Positions 37,132-45,479 of a DNA stretch of 64,000 nt are shown here, piece after piece. Location: the NCBI RefSeq assembly GCF_003434055.1, contig NZ_QVEX01000003.1, positions 310,001-374,000 on the forward strand. Reading direction: 5' to 3'. Within the stretch, counting starts at the first letter, position 1, and every line of letters begins with the position of its first letter. The notes beneath the pieces were generated by a model. That model worked only from the letters and a program-made list of their open reading frames with translations. It was not told the DNA's origin and did no database searches. The position numbers and the translations under genes were made by a program. This stretch comes from Enterocloster aldenensis. Its GTDB lineage: Bacteria; Bacillota; Clostridia; Lachnospirales; Lachnospiraceae.

Positions 37132-38784
37132 TCAGGTGTTGTCCGTGCTGTCTTTTTTCTGGTCAAGAAAACATATGGTCACTTGGTTTTTTGTGACTTT
37201 TGATTGATACATCATATTGTCTGCAGCTTTGAACAGTTCTTTTGTGGTTCCTGTCCCGTATGCACCGCCGATGCTCACTGACATGTGCAGTCCAGGATGG
37301 TCATCAATTATCAGATCATAAACAGAGCGCCGGATCCTCTCAAGTTTTTTCTCAAATATATCTGCAGGTATGCTGTAAAAGATAATTATAAATTCATCCC
37401 CGCCATAGCGGATCACGGCATCTGTTTTCCGTACACAGGATAAAACGGTTTGTGCAATGCCTTGCAATACGATATCGCCCACATCGTGGCCATGATTATC
37501 ATTGATATGCTTAAAATCATCCACATCTATTACAACAATGGCCTGAATATCATCTGCGCCTTTAAAATGCTCGTCATAATAACGGCGGTTGTAGACGCTG
37601 GTCAGGGAATCAATGTATAATAACTGCAGGTTCCTCTGCCTGCGGGACAGCAGCGTGTATTTTTCATAGGAAAACAACCTATCGTAGTCTATTTTATTTC
37701 TTATATGCCGGTTCTGTTTAGTCTCTTGTGCATGAGGGGTATCCACAAGCTCATTTTCAAGCGTATCCGCAATTTCCTGAAGGCATGACAGGAGAGTGGG
37801 ATTAAATGCGCCACATTGTCCATCTAAAATCATTTTCAAAGCATCTTTATGTGAATAAGCTTTCTTATAACACCGCTCACTGGTCAGGGCATCGTATACA
37901 TCGGCCAGGGCAACCACCTGGGCGGCAATGGGAATCTGTTCTCCCTTTAATCCATCCGGATAACCACTGCCGTCATACCGTTCGTGGTGCCACCGGCAGA
38001 TTTCAGAAGCCACCTTGACAAGCGGGGCTTCCTGCTGTTCAATGGGCAGGTCTGACAGCATATCAGCGCCAATCACTGAGTGGGTCTTCATCACTTCAAA
38101 CTCATCTGCCGTAAGGCGTCCGGGTTTGTTTAATATTGCATCTGAAATTGAGATTTTCCCAATATCATGCAGCGCGGAAGCAGTACTGATTAATGAAATA
38201 TCGGCTTTGGACAAAGGATACTGATCCGTGGACCGGACCAGCTGCTTTAGCAGATATTTTGTAATCGTATTAACATGCAGTATATGTAAGCCGCTTTCTC
38301 CATTACGGAATTCCACAATATGGGACAGGATTGAAATCATCAGCTTATTGTTTTTTTCCTGTTCGTGAAATTGTTCTGCGATGATTTTCTCAAGACGCTG
38401 CTGCCGTGCATATAAAAACATGGTATTAGAAATGCGGCGCTGCACAATGGTGGAATCAAAAGGACGGCTGATATAGTCAAAAGCCCCCAGGTCGTAGGCG
38501 CGTTTTATATTGGCAGGGGAATCGTCCGCAGAAATCATAATAACAGCAAGGGTGTCATTCCAGTGGTATCTGTTTATGCAGGCCAATACTTCAAACCCAT
38601 CCATTTCAGGCATCATGATGTCCAGAAGCAGAAGGGAAAATTCAGCTCTTTGCCTTCTGAGGATGGAAATTGCTTCCATACCATTCTCAGCCTCAGCCAC
38701 ATCATACTGTTCTTCCAGGATATCGGCCAGAAGGGCGCGGTTCATTTCTGAATCGTCCACAATTAAGATTTTTTGTTTTTCCAT
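37132..38784 (-). CDS. REC-HD-GYP-GGDEF protein, c-di-GMP turnover regulator
   Basis: 550 residues from the ATG at 38784; the frame is open for 30 more codons upstream, but the receiver begins here (MEKQKILIVDDSEMNR). The receiver has D55 (LDIMMPEMDGF). The HD-GYP domain (about 165-335) keeps ALHDIGK and HHERYDGSGYPDGL, implying c-di-GMP hydrolysis to pGpG/GMP. The C-terminal GGDEF domain (about 380-540) keeps YGGDEF, implying diguanylate cyclase activity. Both opposing activities therefore look intact, controlled by phosphorylation. It is the promoter-proximal gene of the minus-strand phosphorelay operon and divergent from the GntR-type regulator. Confidence 0.92.
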   Translation of the reverse strand: MEKQKILIVDDSEMNRALLADILEEQYDVAEAENGMEAISILRRQRAEFSLLLLDIMMPEMDGFEVLACINRYHWNDTLAVIMISADDSPANIKRAYDLGAFDYISRPFDSTIVQRRISNTMFLYARQQRLEKIIAEQFHEQEKNNKLMISILSHIVEFRNGESGLHILHVNTITKYLLKQLVRSTDQYPLSKADISLISTASALHDIGKISISDAILNKPGRLTADEFEVMKTHSVIGADMLSDLPIEQQEAPLVKVASEICRWHHERYDGSGYPDGLKGEQIPIAAQVVALADVYDALTSERCYKKAYSHKDALKMILDGQCGAFNPTLLSCLQEIADTLENELVDTPHAQETKQNRHIRNKIDYDRLFSYEKYTLLSRRQRNLQLLYIDSLTSVYNRRYYDEHFKGADDIQAIVVIDVDDFKHINDNHGHDVGDIVLQGIAQTVLSCVRKTDAVIRYGGDEFIIIFYSIPADIFEKKLERIRRSVYDLIIDDHPGLHMSVSIGGAYGTGTTKELFKAADNMMYQSKVTKNQVTICFLDQKKDSTDNT

Positions 38785-38946
38785 GATTCTCAAACTCTTT
38801 CCAAAAAATTTCACGGTTTTATTATAAATGCTATCCATGCATACTGGCAACAGCCATATTGGTAAGGTGTGCAAATAGGTTACCGGGTTTTACTGCTGAC
38901 AAAAGTGGGCCATCATGATATAATTCAGACAGATAGGAGATGAGTC

Positions 38947-40419
38947 ATGAAACCACAAGAAACAAAATTTACATTTGTATATAATGAAATAAAGCAGTGT
39001 ATCCTGGAGGGACAGATACCTCCTGGACATGCCCTGCCATCTTCAAGGATGTTGTGCAATCAATTCCATGTAAGCAGGTACACGGTTAACCGTGTCTTTG
39101 ACGCACTGCGGGAGGAAGGCCTGGTTCATATCCGGCCCCGCCTTGCGCCAACCGTTGCCATAAGAAAAGACGCTTCCGATCCATCCGGTGCTGTTGCCGA
39201 CATTTTAAAACAAAGGGAAGGTATTTTACAGGTATATCGGACGTTTGCACTGATACTGCCTTCCCTTCTGGTTTTTTCCCTGCAGGGATGTGATGTGGAG
39301 ATAATGCCTCACTATAAACAGGCTATGAAAGTATTGCGTTTGGGAAACCGCGTCGGCGGATGGCGCCTTCCGTCTAAATTGGGCTATGATATTTTAAGGA
39401 TAGGCGGCAATTCCTTATTCGGTGAACTTTATTCCACGTTTGGCCTTTACAATAAGCTTGCATTTTTTACTGAGGACTGCCCCTACTTCGCGAGTCATTT
39501 TATAGAGGGGTCTGAATCCGTGACCGGGGTTATCATGGATATATTAAAGGGCGGTGATCCGCTTACAAAGTACAGCCAGTTATCAGATCTGTATCAGGAA
39601 CTTGCGGATTCCATTGAACGTACATTAAATTATCTGTCAGATACAACACCGGATTGTCCTGCGCAGACCGGTATCCCGTTTTCATGGAACCCTATGCGGG
39701 GGCAGGATTACCATTACTCAAAAATTGTTGATGACATGAATCGGAAAATTGGCCTTGGGGAATATTCTGCCGGGATGTATCTTCCATATGAAAAGCAGCT
39801 GGCGGTCCGGTATGATGTCTCTTTATCAACTGTCAGAAGGGCATTGTCAGAACTCGAACAAAGAGGTTTCGTAAAAACATTAAACGGCAAAGGTACGATT
39901 GTCACAGAACCTGATGTCACGAAACTTCATCAGCTGGCCCTGAATTCCGGATATGTAGAAAAAGCATTGCGTTACCTTCATGCCCTGCAGCTGATGATAT
40001 TAATTATCCGCCCGGCGGCGCTGGCAGCTGCTCCTGAGTTTACCAGAGAAGAATTGGATGGGCTGGCAGAGGGATTTTCTTCTTCAGACGCCATCTATTT
40101 ATCAGGCATGTTAGAGGCCATCATGAACCATACAACTTTAAGACCTTTATATGTCATATTATCGGAAACCAATCACCTTCTTGAATGGGGACATCATTTT
40201 GCTTATTATATGACCAGGAGACATACACTTTCACATCTGAACAGGCAGATAATCCTGGCGCTCCGTCAATTAAGGGACGGTGATGCAAAATCCTTTGCTG
40301 ACAGGATTGCAGATTGTTACCGTTACATTCTGGTTTGTACAAAGAAACATATGGCGGAAAACTATAAGCTGCATCATGTGGCGAATATCCGGATTCCGGA
40401 AACATACTACCCTGTCTGA
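38947..40419 (+). CDS. Transcriptional regulator with two GntR DNA-binding domains
   Basis: 490 residues. An N-terminal GntR winged helix (about 1-75: FVYNEIKQCILEGQIPPG, then SRMLCNQFHVSRYTVNRVFDALREEGL) is followed by a region of about 170 residues without recognised motif. A second complete GntR winged helix lies at about 256-330 (KIVDDMNRKIGLGEYSAGMY, LAVRYDVSLSTVRRALSELEQRGFVKTLNGKGT), then an alpha-helical C-terminal domain. Two GntR domains in one chain are uncommon. GntR proteins bind short palindromes and respond to metabolites. It is transcribed divergently from the REC-HD-GYP-GGDEF operon across a 162-base spacer, so control of that operon is possible. Confidence 0.85.
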   Translation: MKPQETKFTFVYNEIKQCILEGQIPPGHALPSSRMLCNQFHVSRYTVNRVFDALREEGLVHIRPRLAPTVAIRKDASDPSGAVADILKQREGILQVYRTFALILPSLLVFSLQGCDVEIMPHYKQAMKVLRLGNRVGGWRLPSKLGYDILRIGGNSLFGELYSTFGLYNKLAFFTEDCPYFASHFIEGSESVTGVIMDILKGGDPLTKYSQLSDLYQELADSIERTLNYLSDTTPDCPAQTGIPFSWNPMRGQDYHYSKIVDDMNRKIGLGEYSAGMYLPYEKQLAVRYDVSLSTVRRALSELEQRGFVKTLNGKGTIVTEPDVTKLHQLALNSGYVEKALRYLHALQLMILIIRPAALAAAPEFTREELDGLAEGFSSSDAIYLSGMLEAIMNHTTLRPLYVILSETNHLLEWGHHFAYYMTRRHTLSHLNRQIILALRQLRDGDAKSFADRIADCYRYILVCTKKHMAENYKLHHVANIRIPETYYPV

Positions 40420-40499
40420 CAGGCAAGGGAAGGGGGAGCCTTGGGGCAGGAGCCTTATTTTTCGTGATGCAGCCCCGGGAAAAGCCGTGAAATTCCGGC

Positions 40500-41159
40500 T
40501 TAATACAGGCGGAATCTGGATTTGTGAAAGTCTATGATTCCGTCCTTTTTCATATTTGACAGTTCCCTGGACAGGGCGCTCCGGTCCATGTTTAAGTATT
40601 CGGCCATGGCATTCCTGTCAAGTGGGACCGTAAATGTCCCATCATCAGATAAGGGCGGAAACTTTTTTAGATAGGCAAGGATCTTACTGCGCGCAGAAGG
40701 CCGGAGCAGACAGTCCAGCCGCTCATGCAGGACCAGGCCCTTTTCAGCAACAATCCCTATATAGTTACGGATCAGCTGCCTGTGGCACGGGCAGTTTCTG
40801 CTGCAGCTGCCAATCAGGGAATCATAGGAAATAAACAAAGCCCGGCTTCCTTTTTCCACGGCAACGGATACAGGGCTTATCTGTTCCTGGCGTGAGGCCA
40901 GAAGAACGCCGATTTCACTGCCTTTCCTAAGGAGCGTGATGGTGATGACATTTCCCTGCAGGTCTGTCTTGTAGGACCTGCCCCATCCGGACAGAAGGAC
41001 GCCAAACATCCGGACCTTGTTTCCCTCCTCAATGACCACGGTATCTGATTTATATTCCATGGTCCGGGCATTCAGACAGGACATGAGATGGGCTGCGTCC
41101 CTTTCTGAAATACCGGCAAATAAATTTGTCTGTATCAAATCTTGTATCATTGATTTCAT
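40500..41159 (-). CDS. Crp/Fnr family transcriptional regulator
   Basis: 219 residues. A cyclic-nucleotide-binding-type beta-barrel (about 15-120) is followed by a dimer helix and a C-terminal winged helix (about 150-215: FTVPLDRNAMAEYLNMDRSALSRELSNMKKDGIID). The central part holds a Cys-rich segment (GSCSRNCPCHRQL), three closely spaced cysteines that could bind a metal or sense redox state; Fnr-type N-terminal cysteines are absent. It is divergent from the permease genes, and an N4-spaced inverted repeat sits between them, so it probably controls the permeases and perhaps itself. Confidence 0.88.
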   Translation of the reverse strand: MKSMIQDLIQTNLFAGISERDAAHLMSCLNARTMEYKSDTVVIEEGNKVRMFGVLLSGWGRSYKTDLQGNVITITLLRKGSEIGVLLASRQEQISPVSVAVEKGSRALFISYDSLIGSCSRNCPCHRQLIRNYIGIVAEKGLVLHERLDCLLRPSARSKILAYLKKFPPLSDDGTFTVPLDRNAMAEYLNMDRSALSRELSNMKKDGIIDFHKSRFRLY

Positions 41160-41168
41160 CGCTATTTG

Positions 41169-41210
41169 GTTGCCTGCGCAACTTACCTCCCAGACTGATT
41201 GTAATATAAT
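41169..41210 (+). promoter_or_regulatory. Crp/Fnr-type operator and permease promoter
   Basis: GTTGC-CTGC-GCAAC at 41169-41182 is an inverted repeat with the 4-base gap typical of Fnr-like sites. TATAAT at 41205-41210 has only a weak -35 (CTTACC, 41182-41187). If transcription starts near 41217, the operator centre is at about -41.5, the position of a class II activator site. Confidence 0.55.
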
Positions 41211-41247
41211 AGGCCAATAGAAGCAAGCTGAAAAGGAGGATTTAAAA

Positions 41248-41286
41248 ATGATCCTGTGGGCAGGAATCCGGGGAGGGAGCCTATGA
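41248..41286 (+). CDS. Possible 12-codon leader peptide
   Basis: The ATG at 41248 follows AAAAGGAGG with ideal spacing and encodes MILWAGIRGGSL before a TGA that overlaps the permease ATG (ATGA at 41283-41286). The strong ribosome site and the stop/start overlap suggest translational coupling to the permease gene. It could be spurious because the permease has its own GGGAGG. Confidence 0.45.
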   Translation: MILWAGIRGGSL

Positions 41287-41768
41287 ATCGCGTTTTTACC
41301 ATGTTTCTTTATGCACTGGCGATTTTATTGCTGATTGTATCTGTTTACAAAGACCGGGATAAAACAAAAAGGGGAATACAAAAGGGCATTTGGATGATGC
41401 TTGGGGTACTGCCTTATTTCCTGACCATCATGCTGGTTACCGGCACGGCCCTTATCTATCTGAAGCCGGATACCATCAGGCAGATTCTGGGGGCAGAGTC
41501 CGGCCTTCGGGGAATGATAACCGCTGCCTTGGCCGGTACGGCCGCTCTTGTACCGGTTCTGGCCGTATTCCCAATGGTGTCCGAACTGCTGAGAAACGGG
41601 GCTGGCACGGCTCAGATGGCCATATTCATCTCAACCCTGACAACCGTGGGATTCATTACAATCCCTTTGGAAATCAAATACCTGGGAGTCAAGGCAGCGG
41701 TTCTCCGAAACATCCTGTTCTTCCTGGCGGCATTCGCCACTTCGTATCTTCTGGGGGTAATGTTATGA
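41283..41768 (+). CDS. Half-permease, first subunit (ArsP/DUF318-like)
   Basis: 161 residues from the ATG at 41283, chosen because GGGGAGGG lies 5 bases upstream. About four membrane helices are visible (MFLYALAILLLIVSV, WMMLGVLPYFLTIMLV, MITAALAGTAALVPVLAVFPM, AAVLRNILFFLAAFATSYLLG). The pattern resembles one half of the UPF0718/PF03773 permease family, with VPVLAVFPMVSELLRNGAG as the likely conserved loop. The overlapping downstream gene encodes the second half, so the transporter is probably a two-chain version of a normally single protein. The substrate is unknown. Confidence 0.7.
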   Translation: MNRVFTMFLYALAILLLIVSVYKDRDKTKRGIQKGIWMMLGVLPYFLTIMLVTGTALIYLKPDTIRQILGAESGLRGMITAALAGTAALVPVLAVFPMVSELLRNGAGTAQMAIFISTLTTVGFITIPLEIKYLGVKAAVLRNILFFLAAFATSYLLGVML

Positions 41769-42283
41769 AAAAAATAAGAGCCTGGATCATCATGGGGGCT
41801 GCCTGTATGGCCGTAATCCTGTCCTTGCCGGAGGACTACGGCGCAGTGATGTCTTATGCGGGCGCAGGGCTTATGCAGTTTTTGTGGAACCTGATTCCGG
41901 TGTTCCTGTGTGTGGGACTGATGGACGTGTGGGTTGAAAAAGAGAAGATGATAAAAATCATAGGGGAGAAGTCCGGCTTAACGGGCAAGGTCCTTTCACT
42001 GTTCATGGGCATGCTGACCGCCGTGCCGATTTATGCATTGCTGCCAATCGCAGGCCTGCTCATAAAAAAGGGCGGCAGGATTTCCAACGTACTGATTTTT
42101 TTATGCTCCAGTGTCAGCATCCGGATTCCGCTGTTGCTGTTTGAAACCTCCGCATTGGGGTGGAAGTTTTCCATCTGCAGGTTCCTGCTCAATCTGCCCG
42201 TTGTTCTAGTGATAGGCTGTGCCATTGAAAGAGTGCTTTCAGATAAGGATATAGAAGATATCATTCAGTTACTACTTCGATGA
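41765..42283 (+). CDS. Half-permease, second subunit (ArsP/DUF318-like)
   Basis: 172 residues starting at the ATG that overlaps the preceding stop by 4 bases. Membrane helices appear near residues 6-22, 35-55, 80-103 and 135-157. The central segment LFMGMLTAVPIYALLPIAGLLIKKGGRISNVLIFL mirrors the corresponding loop of the first subunit, supporting an internal-duplication origin of the pair. Translational coupling implies equal amounts of both chains. A role in metal, arsenical or other small-solute export is possible from family membership only. Confidence 0.7.
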   Translation: MKKIRAWIIMGAACMAVILSLPEDYGAVMSYAGAGLMQFLWNLIPVFLCVGLMDVWVEKEKMIKIIGEKSGLTGKVLSLFMGMLTAVPIYALLPIAGLLIKKGGRISNVLIFLCSSVSIRIPLLLFETSALGWKFSICRFLLNLPVVLVIGCAIERVLSDKDIEDIIQLLLR

Positions 42284-42379
42284 CCTGTTTCCAATCAGTT
42301 CCATGAAAATGAGCAAGATTCCTTAAAACAGAATCCTTTATATGGTTTATAATATCTACCTGAGAAAGGAGGTGGCAGC

Positions 42380-43276
42380 ATGGACCGAATTGAGAAAGTA
42401 TCCATGGCAGTCAATTTTATCGAGGAAAACCTGACCAAAAAGCTGGATTTAGGGGAAGTGGCAAAACAGATCCATTACTCCAAATATCATCTGCACCGGG
42501 TTTTCGCCGATACCACAGGCCTTACAATTCATGATTATATCAAACGGAGGCAGCTTACAGAAGCAGCAAAGCTGCTTGTCTTTTCCGACCGGCCGATTAT
42601 TGACATTGCCCTTATGGCCGGCTACAAAAGCCAGCAGGCATTTACCAGTATTTTTACTGAAATGTATAAAATGCCGCCGAATAAGTACAGGGAGAATGAG
42701 AAGTTCTATCCGCTGCAGCTGAAGTTTGTATTGGAAGGGAGCTACGACATGCTGAATAAAAAGGAAGAAATACCATGGAACATAACCTTTGCATCAAAGG
42801 AGGATATCCCATGCTGGATGGAACTGGTCCGGCTGGTGGTTGACGGATTCCCATATCTCAATGAGGAGGAATACAGTGAGGTGCTGAAGCAGAAGATTGA
42901 AGCGAAACAGGCCTTAATCCTGAAGGATGGCAAAACAGCTGTCGGCATCATGCTGTTTTCCGGTAAAAACGGCAGCATTGATTTCATGGGGACCCATCCA
43001 TTATACAGGAAAAAGGGAATTCCCAAAGCATTTCTTGACAAGGTGATGGGCGAACTGATTAAGGACCGGGAAATCAGCATTACCACATACCGGGATGGTG
43101 ATAAGGCGGATACAGGGCACCGGGACGTGATAAAGGGCCTGGGTTTTGCGGAGGCAGAGCTTTTAGTGGAATACGGATACCCCACACAGAAATTCATTTT
43201 AACAGAAGGCAGGGACAGGAACCGGGAAGCCTCATCCATGGGAACCGGCCCGCTTAAGGAGGGGACAGAAGCATGA
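42380..43276 (+). CDS. AraC-type regulator fused to GNAT acetyltransferase
   Basis: 298 residues. The N-terminal 105 residues are an AraC/XylS DNA-binding domain with two helix-turn-helix units (LDLGEVAKQIHYSKYHLHRVFADTTG; IIDIALMAGYKSQQAFTSIFTEMY). The C-terminal 165 residues form a GNAT-like acetyltransferase (ITFASKEDIPCWMELVRLVV, GSIDFMGTHPLYRKKGIPKAFLDKVM with the acetyl-CoA-binding RKKGIPKAF). The two functions in one chain suggest a self-contained sensor/modifier. It overlaps the HelD gene by 4 bases (ATGA), so the two are translationally coupled. Confidence 0.85.
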   Translation: MDRIEKVSMAVNFIEENLTKKLDLGEVAKQIHYSKYHLHRVFADTTGLTIHDYIKRRQLTEAAKLLVFSDRPIIDIALMAGYKSQQAFTSIFTEMYKMPPNKYRENEKFYPLQLKFVLEGSYDMLNKKEEIPWNITFASKEDIPCWMELVRLVVDGFPYLNEEEYSEVLKQKIEAKQALILKDGKTAVGIMLFSGKNGSIDFMGTHPLYRKKGIPKAFLDKVMGELIKDREISITTYRDGDKADTGHRDVIKGLGFAEAELLVEYGYPTQKFILTEGRDRNREASSMGTGPLKEGTEA

Positions 43277-45315
43277 GTACGGACAGGAATCCATTTCCAG
43301 ATGAGGCCGCCCATCTGATACAGATGAATGAAAAGCTGGAGGAGGCGCTAAAGAAGGCGGAGGAAAATGTAAGAAAGCTGGATCAGGAGTACCGGGATGC
43401 CAAGAAATATATGGTGGACTACCGGGGAGAAATCGACCCCCATGAAATGTTCCAGAATGAACTGCTTTTAAGGCAGACGGACCGGACCGGCGCTTTTTCC
43501 GCAGAGGTCCAAAACCAGCTTGCAAAGCTGAAAGAATCCCCTTATTTTGCCCGGATTGATTTCTGCCGGACGGGTAAGACAGAAAGCAGCAAATTCTATA
43601 TTGGCAGGTTTACCTTTAAATATGAGAATGAACTTTTGATTTTTGACTGGCGGGCTCCGGTTTCCAGCATGTTTTATGACTATGAAGTGGGACCGGCTGC
43701 CTACGATGCGCCATCCGGGCGGGTGGAAGGGATGCTGACAAAAAAGCGGCAGTTTAAGATTAAGGATGGCGTCATGGAATATGCCCTGGAGAGTTCGGCC
43801 AACATCCAGGACGATATCCTTCAAAAAGAGCTAAGCCACACCTCGGATGAGAAGATGAAATCCATTATTTCCACCATACAGAAGGAACAGAACCAGATAA
43901 TCCGGAATGATAAGGCGGAGACACTGATCATACAGGGGGTGGCCGGGTCCGGAAAGACGTCCATTGCCCTGCATCGGATTGCGTTTCTGCTTTACCGGTA
44001 TAAAAACCGGCTGAGCGCCAGGAACATAACGATCCTGTCTCCCAATAAAGTATTTGGGGATTATATTTCGAATGTCATCCCGGAACTGGGCGAGGAACCG
44101 ATTTACGAGCTGGGATTTGATGAGCTTGCGGATATCCAGCTGGAAGGTATAGTGGGCTTTGAGGCGGATAAGGACCCGCTGGAGGACAAAGACGAGGCAT
44201 GGGTCCAGAGGACACGTTTCAAATCCACCCCTGACTTTGTATCCATGATGGACGGGTACATAAGACAGCTTCCGGAACTGATTTTTGAGCCGGCCGGCTA
44301 CAGCTTTGGCCCTTTTCATGTGGACCGGGAATGGGTGCGGGCCAGGTTCGCTGCCTACGGCCAATACCCGGTAAAGCAGCGTCTTGTCATGGTTGCTGAG
44401 GACATCCACGACCGGTTTGGGACGGATAACATCATGGAGCATGACCTGCCGCGGCCAAGGGTGATTTTAAAAAGCCTGAATTCCATGTTAAAGATTAAGA
44501 ACACCCTTGCCCTCTATAAGGAATTCTACAAATGGCTGGGCAGGCCGGAGCTGTTTGCCATGCCTGCAAGGAAAACCCTGGAGTGGGCGGACGTATACCC
44601 CTTCCTGTACCTCCATGGGGCTTTTGAAGGGCTCAAAAAGAGCGGTATTACAAAGCATCTGGTAGTTGATGAGATGCAGGATTATACGCCGGTGCAGTAC
44701 GCGGTGCTGAACCGGATGTTCCCATGCCCGAAAACAATCCTGGGTGATTTCGGTCAGTTCTTAAACCCAAACCATCGTTACACCCTGGATGATTTAAGGA
44801 AGGCCTATCCGAAATCAGAGTTTGCAGAACTGAATAAAAGCTACCGGTCCACCTATGAGATCATCACCTTTGCAAAGCGTGTCCAGAATGTGGTCTCTTT
44901 GGAACCGGTAAAGCGGCATGGAGAAGAGGTTGCACTCATTTCCTGCAAAAACAAGGAGGAGCAGTACCAGAATGTAAAGCAGGCCATTGACCGGTTCCTG
45001 TCCGGCGGGAATGCGGCCCTTGGAATCATTACAAAGACAAATCATATGGCAAAAGAGCTGTATGGAATCCTTAAGACGGAACAGAGCGTAAACCTGATTA
45101 CCCCTGAAAGCTCCCGCTTTCGGAACGGGGTTTCCGTCACCTCCATTCAGATGGCTAAGGGACTGGAGTTTGACGAGGTTGTGGTTTGGGATGCCGATAA
45201 CAGGACATACTGTACGGATTTTGACCGCTGTCTGCTCTATATCGCATGTACAAGGGCCATGCATAAGCTGACGCTGATTCATACAGGGGAACAGACTGGT
45301 CTGATCCGGGATTAA
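43273..45315 (+). CDS. helD: HelD-like RNA polymerase recycling helicase
   Basis: 680 residues of the UvrD-like superfamily 1 HelD type. An N-terminal coiled coil (MNEKLEEALKKAEENVRKLDQEYRDAK) that reaches into RNA polymerase is followed by the ATPase. Walker A is GVAGSGKTSIALHRIAF, Walker B VVDEMQDYTPVQ, and motif regions NKSYRSTYEI and VTSIQMAKGLEFDEVVVWDAD lie near the C-terminus. HelD proteins release RNA polymerase from stalled complexes, and relatives (HelR) confer rifampicin tolerance. It is coupled to the AraC-GNAT gene, which could respond to an antibiotic or stress, but that link is inference. Confidence 0.88.
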   Translation: MSTDRNPFPDEAAHLIQMNEKLEEALKKAEENVRKLDQEYRDAKKYMVDYRGEIDPHEMFQNELLLRQTDRTGAFSAEVQNQLAKLKESPYFARIDFCRTGKTESSKFYIGRFTFKYENELLIFDWRAPVSSMFYDYEVGPAAYDAPSGRVEGMLTKKRQFKIKDGVMEYALESSANIQDDILQKELSHTSDEKMKSIISTIQKEQNQIIRNDKAETLIIQGVAGSGKTSIALHRIAFLLYRYKNRLSARNITILSPNKVFGDYISNVIPELGEEPIYELGFDELADIQLEGIVGFEADKDPLEDKDEAWVQRTRFKSTPDFVSMMDGYIRQLPELIFEPAGYSFGPFHVDREWVRARFAAYGQYPVKQRLVMVAEDIHDRFGTDNIMEHDLPRPRVILKSLNSMLKIKNTLALYKEFYKWLGRPELFAMPARKTLEWADVYPFLYLHGAFEGLKKSGITKHLVVDEMQDYTPVQYAVLNRMFPCPKTILGDFGQFLNPNHRYTLDDLRKAYPKSEFAELNKSYRSTYEIITFAKRVQNVVSLEPVKRHGEEVALISCKNKEEQYQNVKQAIDRFLSGGNAALGIITKTNHMAKELYGILKTEQSVNLITPESSRFRNGVSVTSIQMAKGLEFDEVVVWDADNRTYCTDFDRCLLYIACTRAMHKLTLIHTGEQTGLIRD

Positions 45316-45479
45316 GGGGGATGTATTTTCAAACAGGCCCTGGCTGGAAGATTCAGACTATGTCCGGATATGGAACTTGCGCTGAAAAGATTTTGAATAT
45401 AATGTTCGTAAAGGGTAAAAATGTGATTATATTGAATATGTTATCAATCTTTTCATATAAGCAGCAGGAGGGCATTCAA

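Noticed and set aside
45321..45345. Another MITE end (TTTTCAAACAGGCCC)
   Set aside because: Only about 11 bases resemble the element end and no core sequence follows; likely chance.
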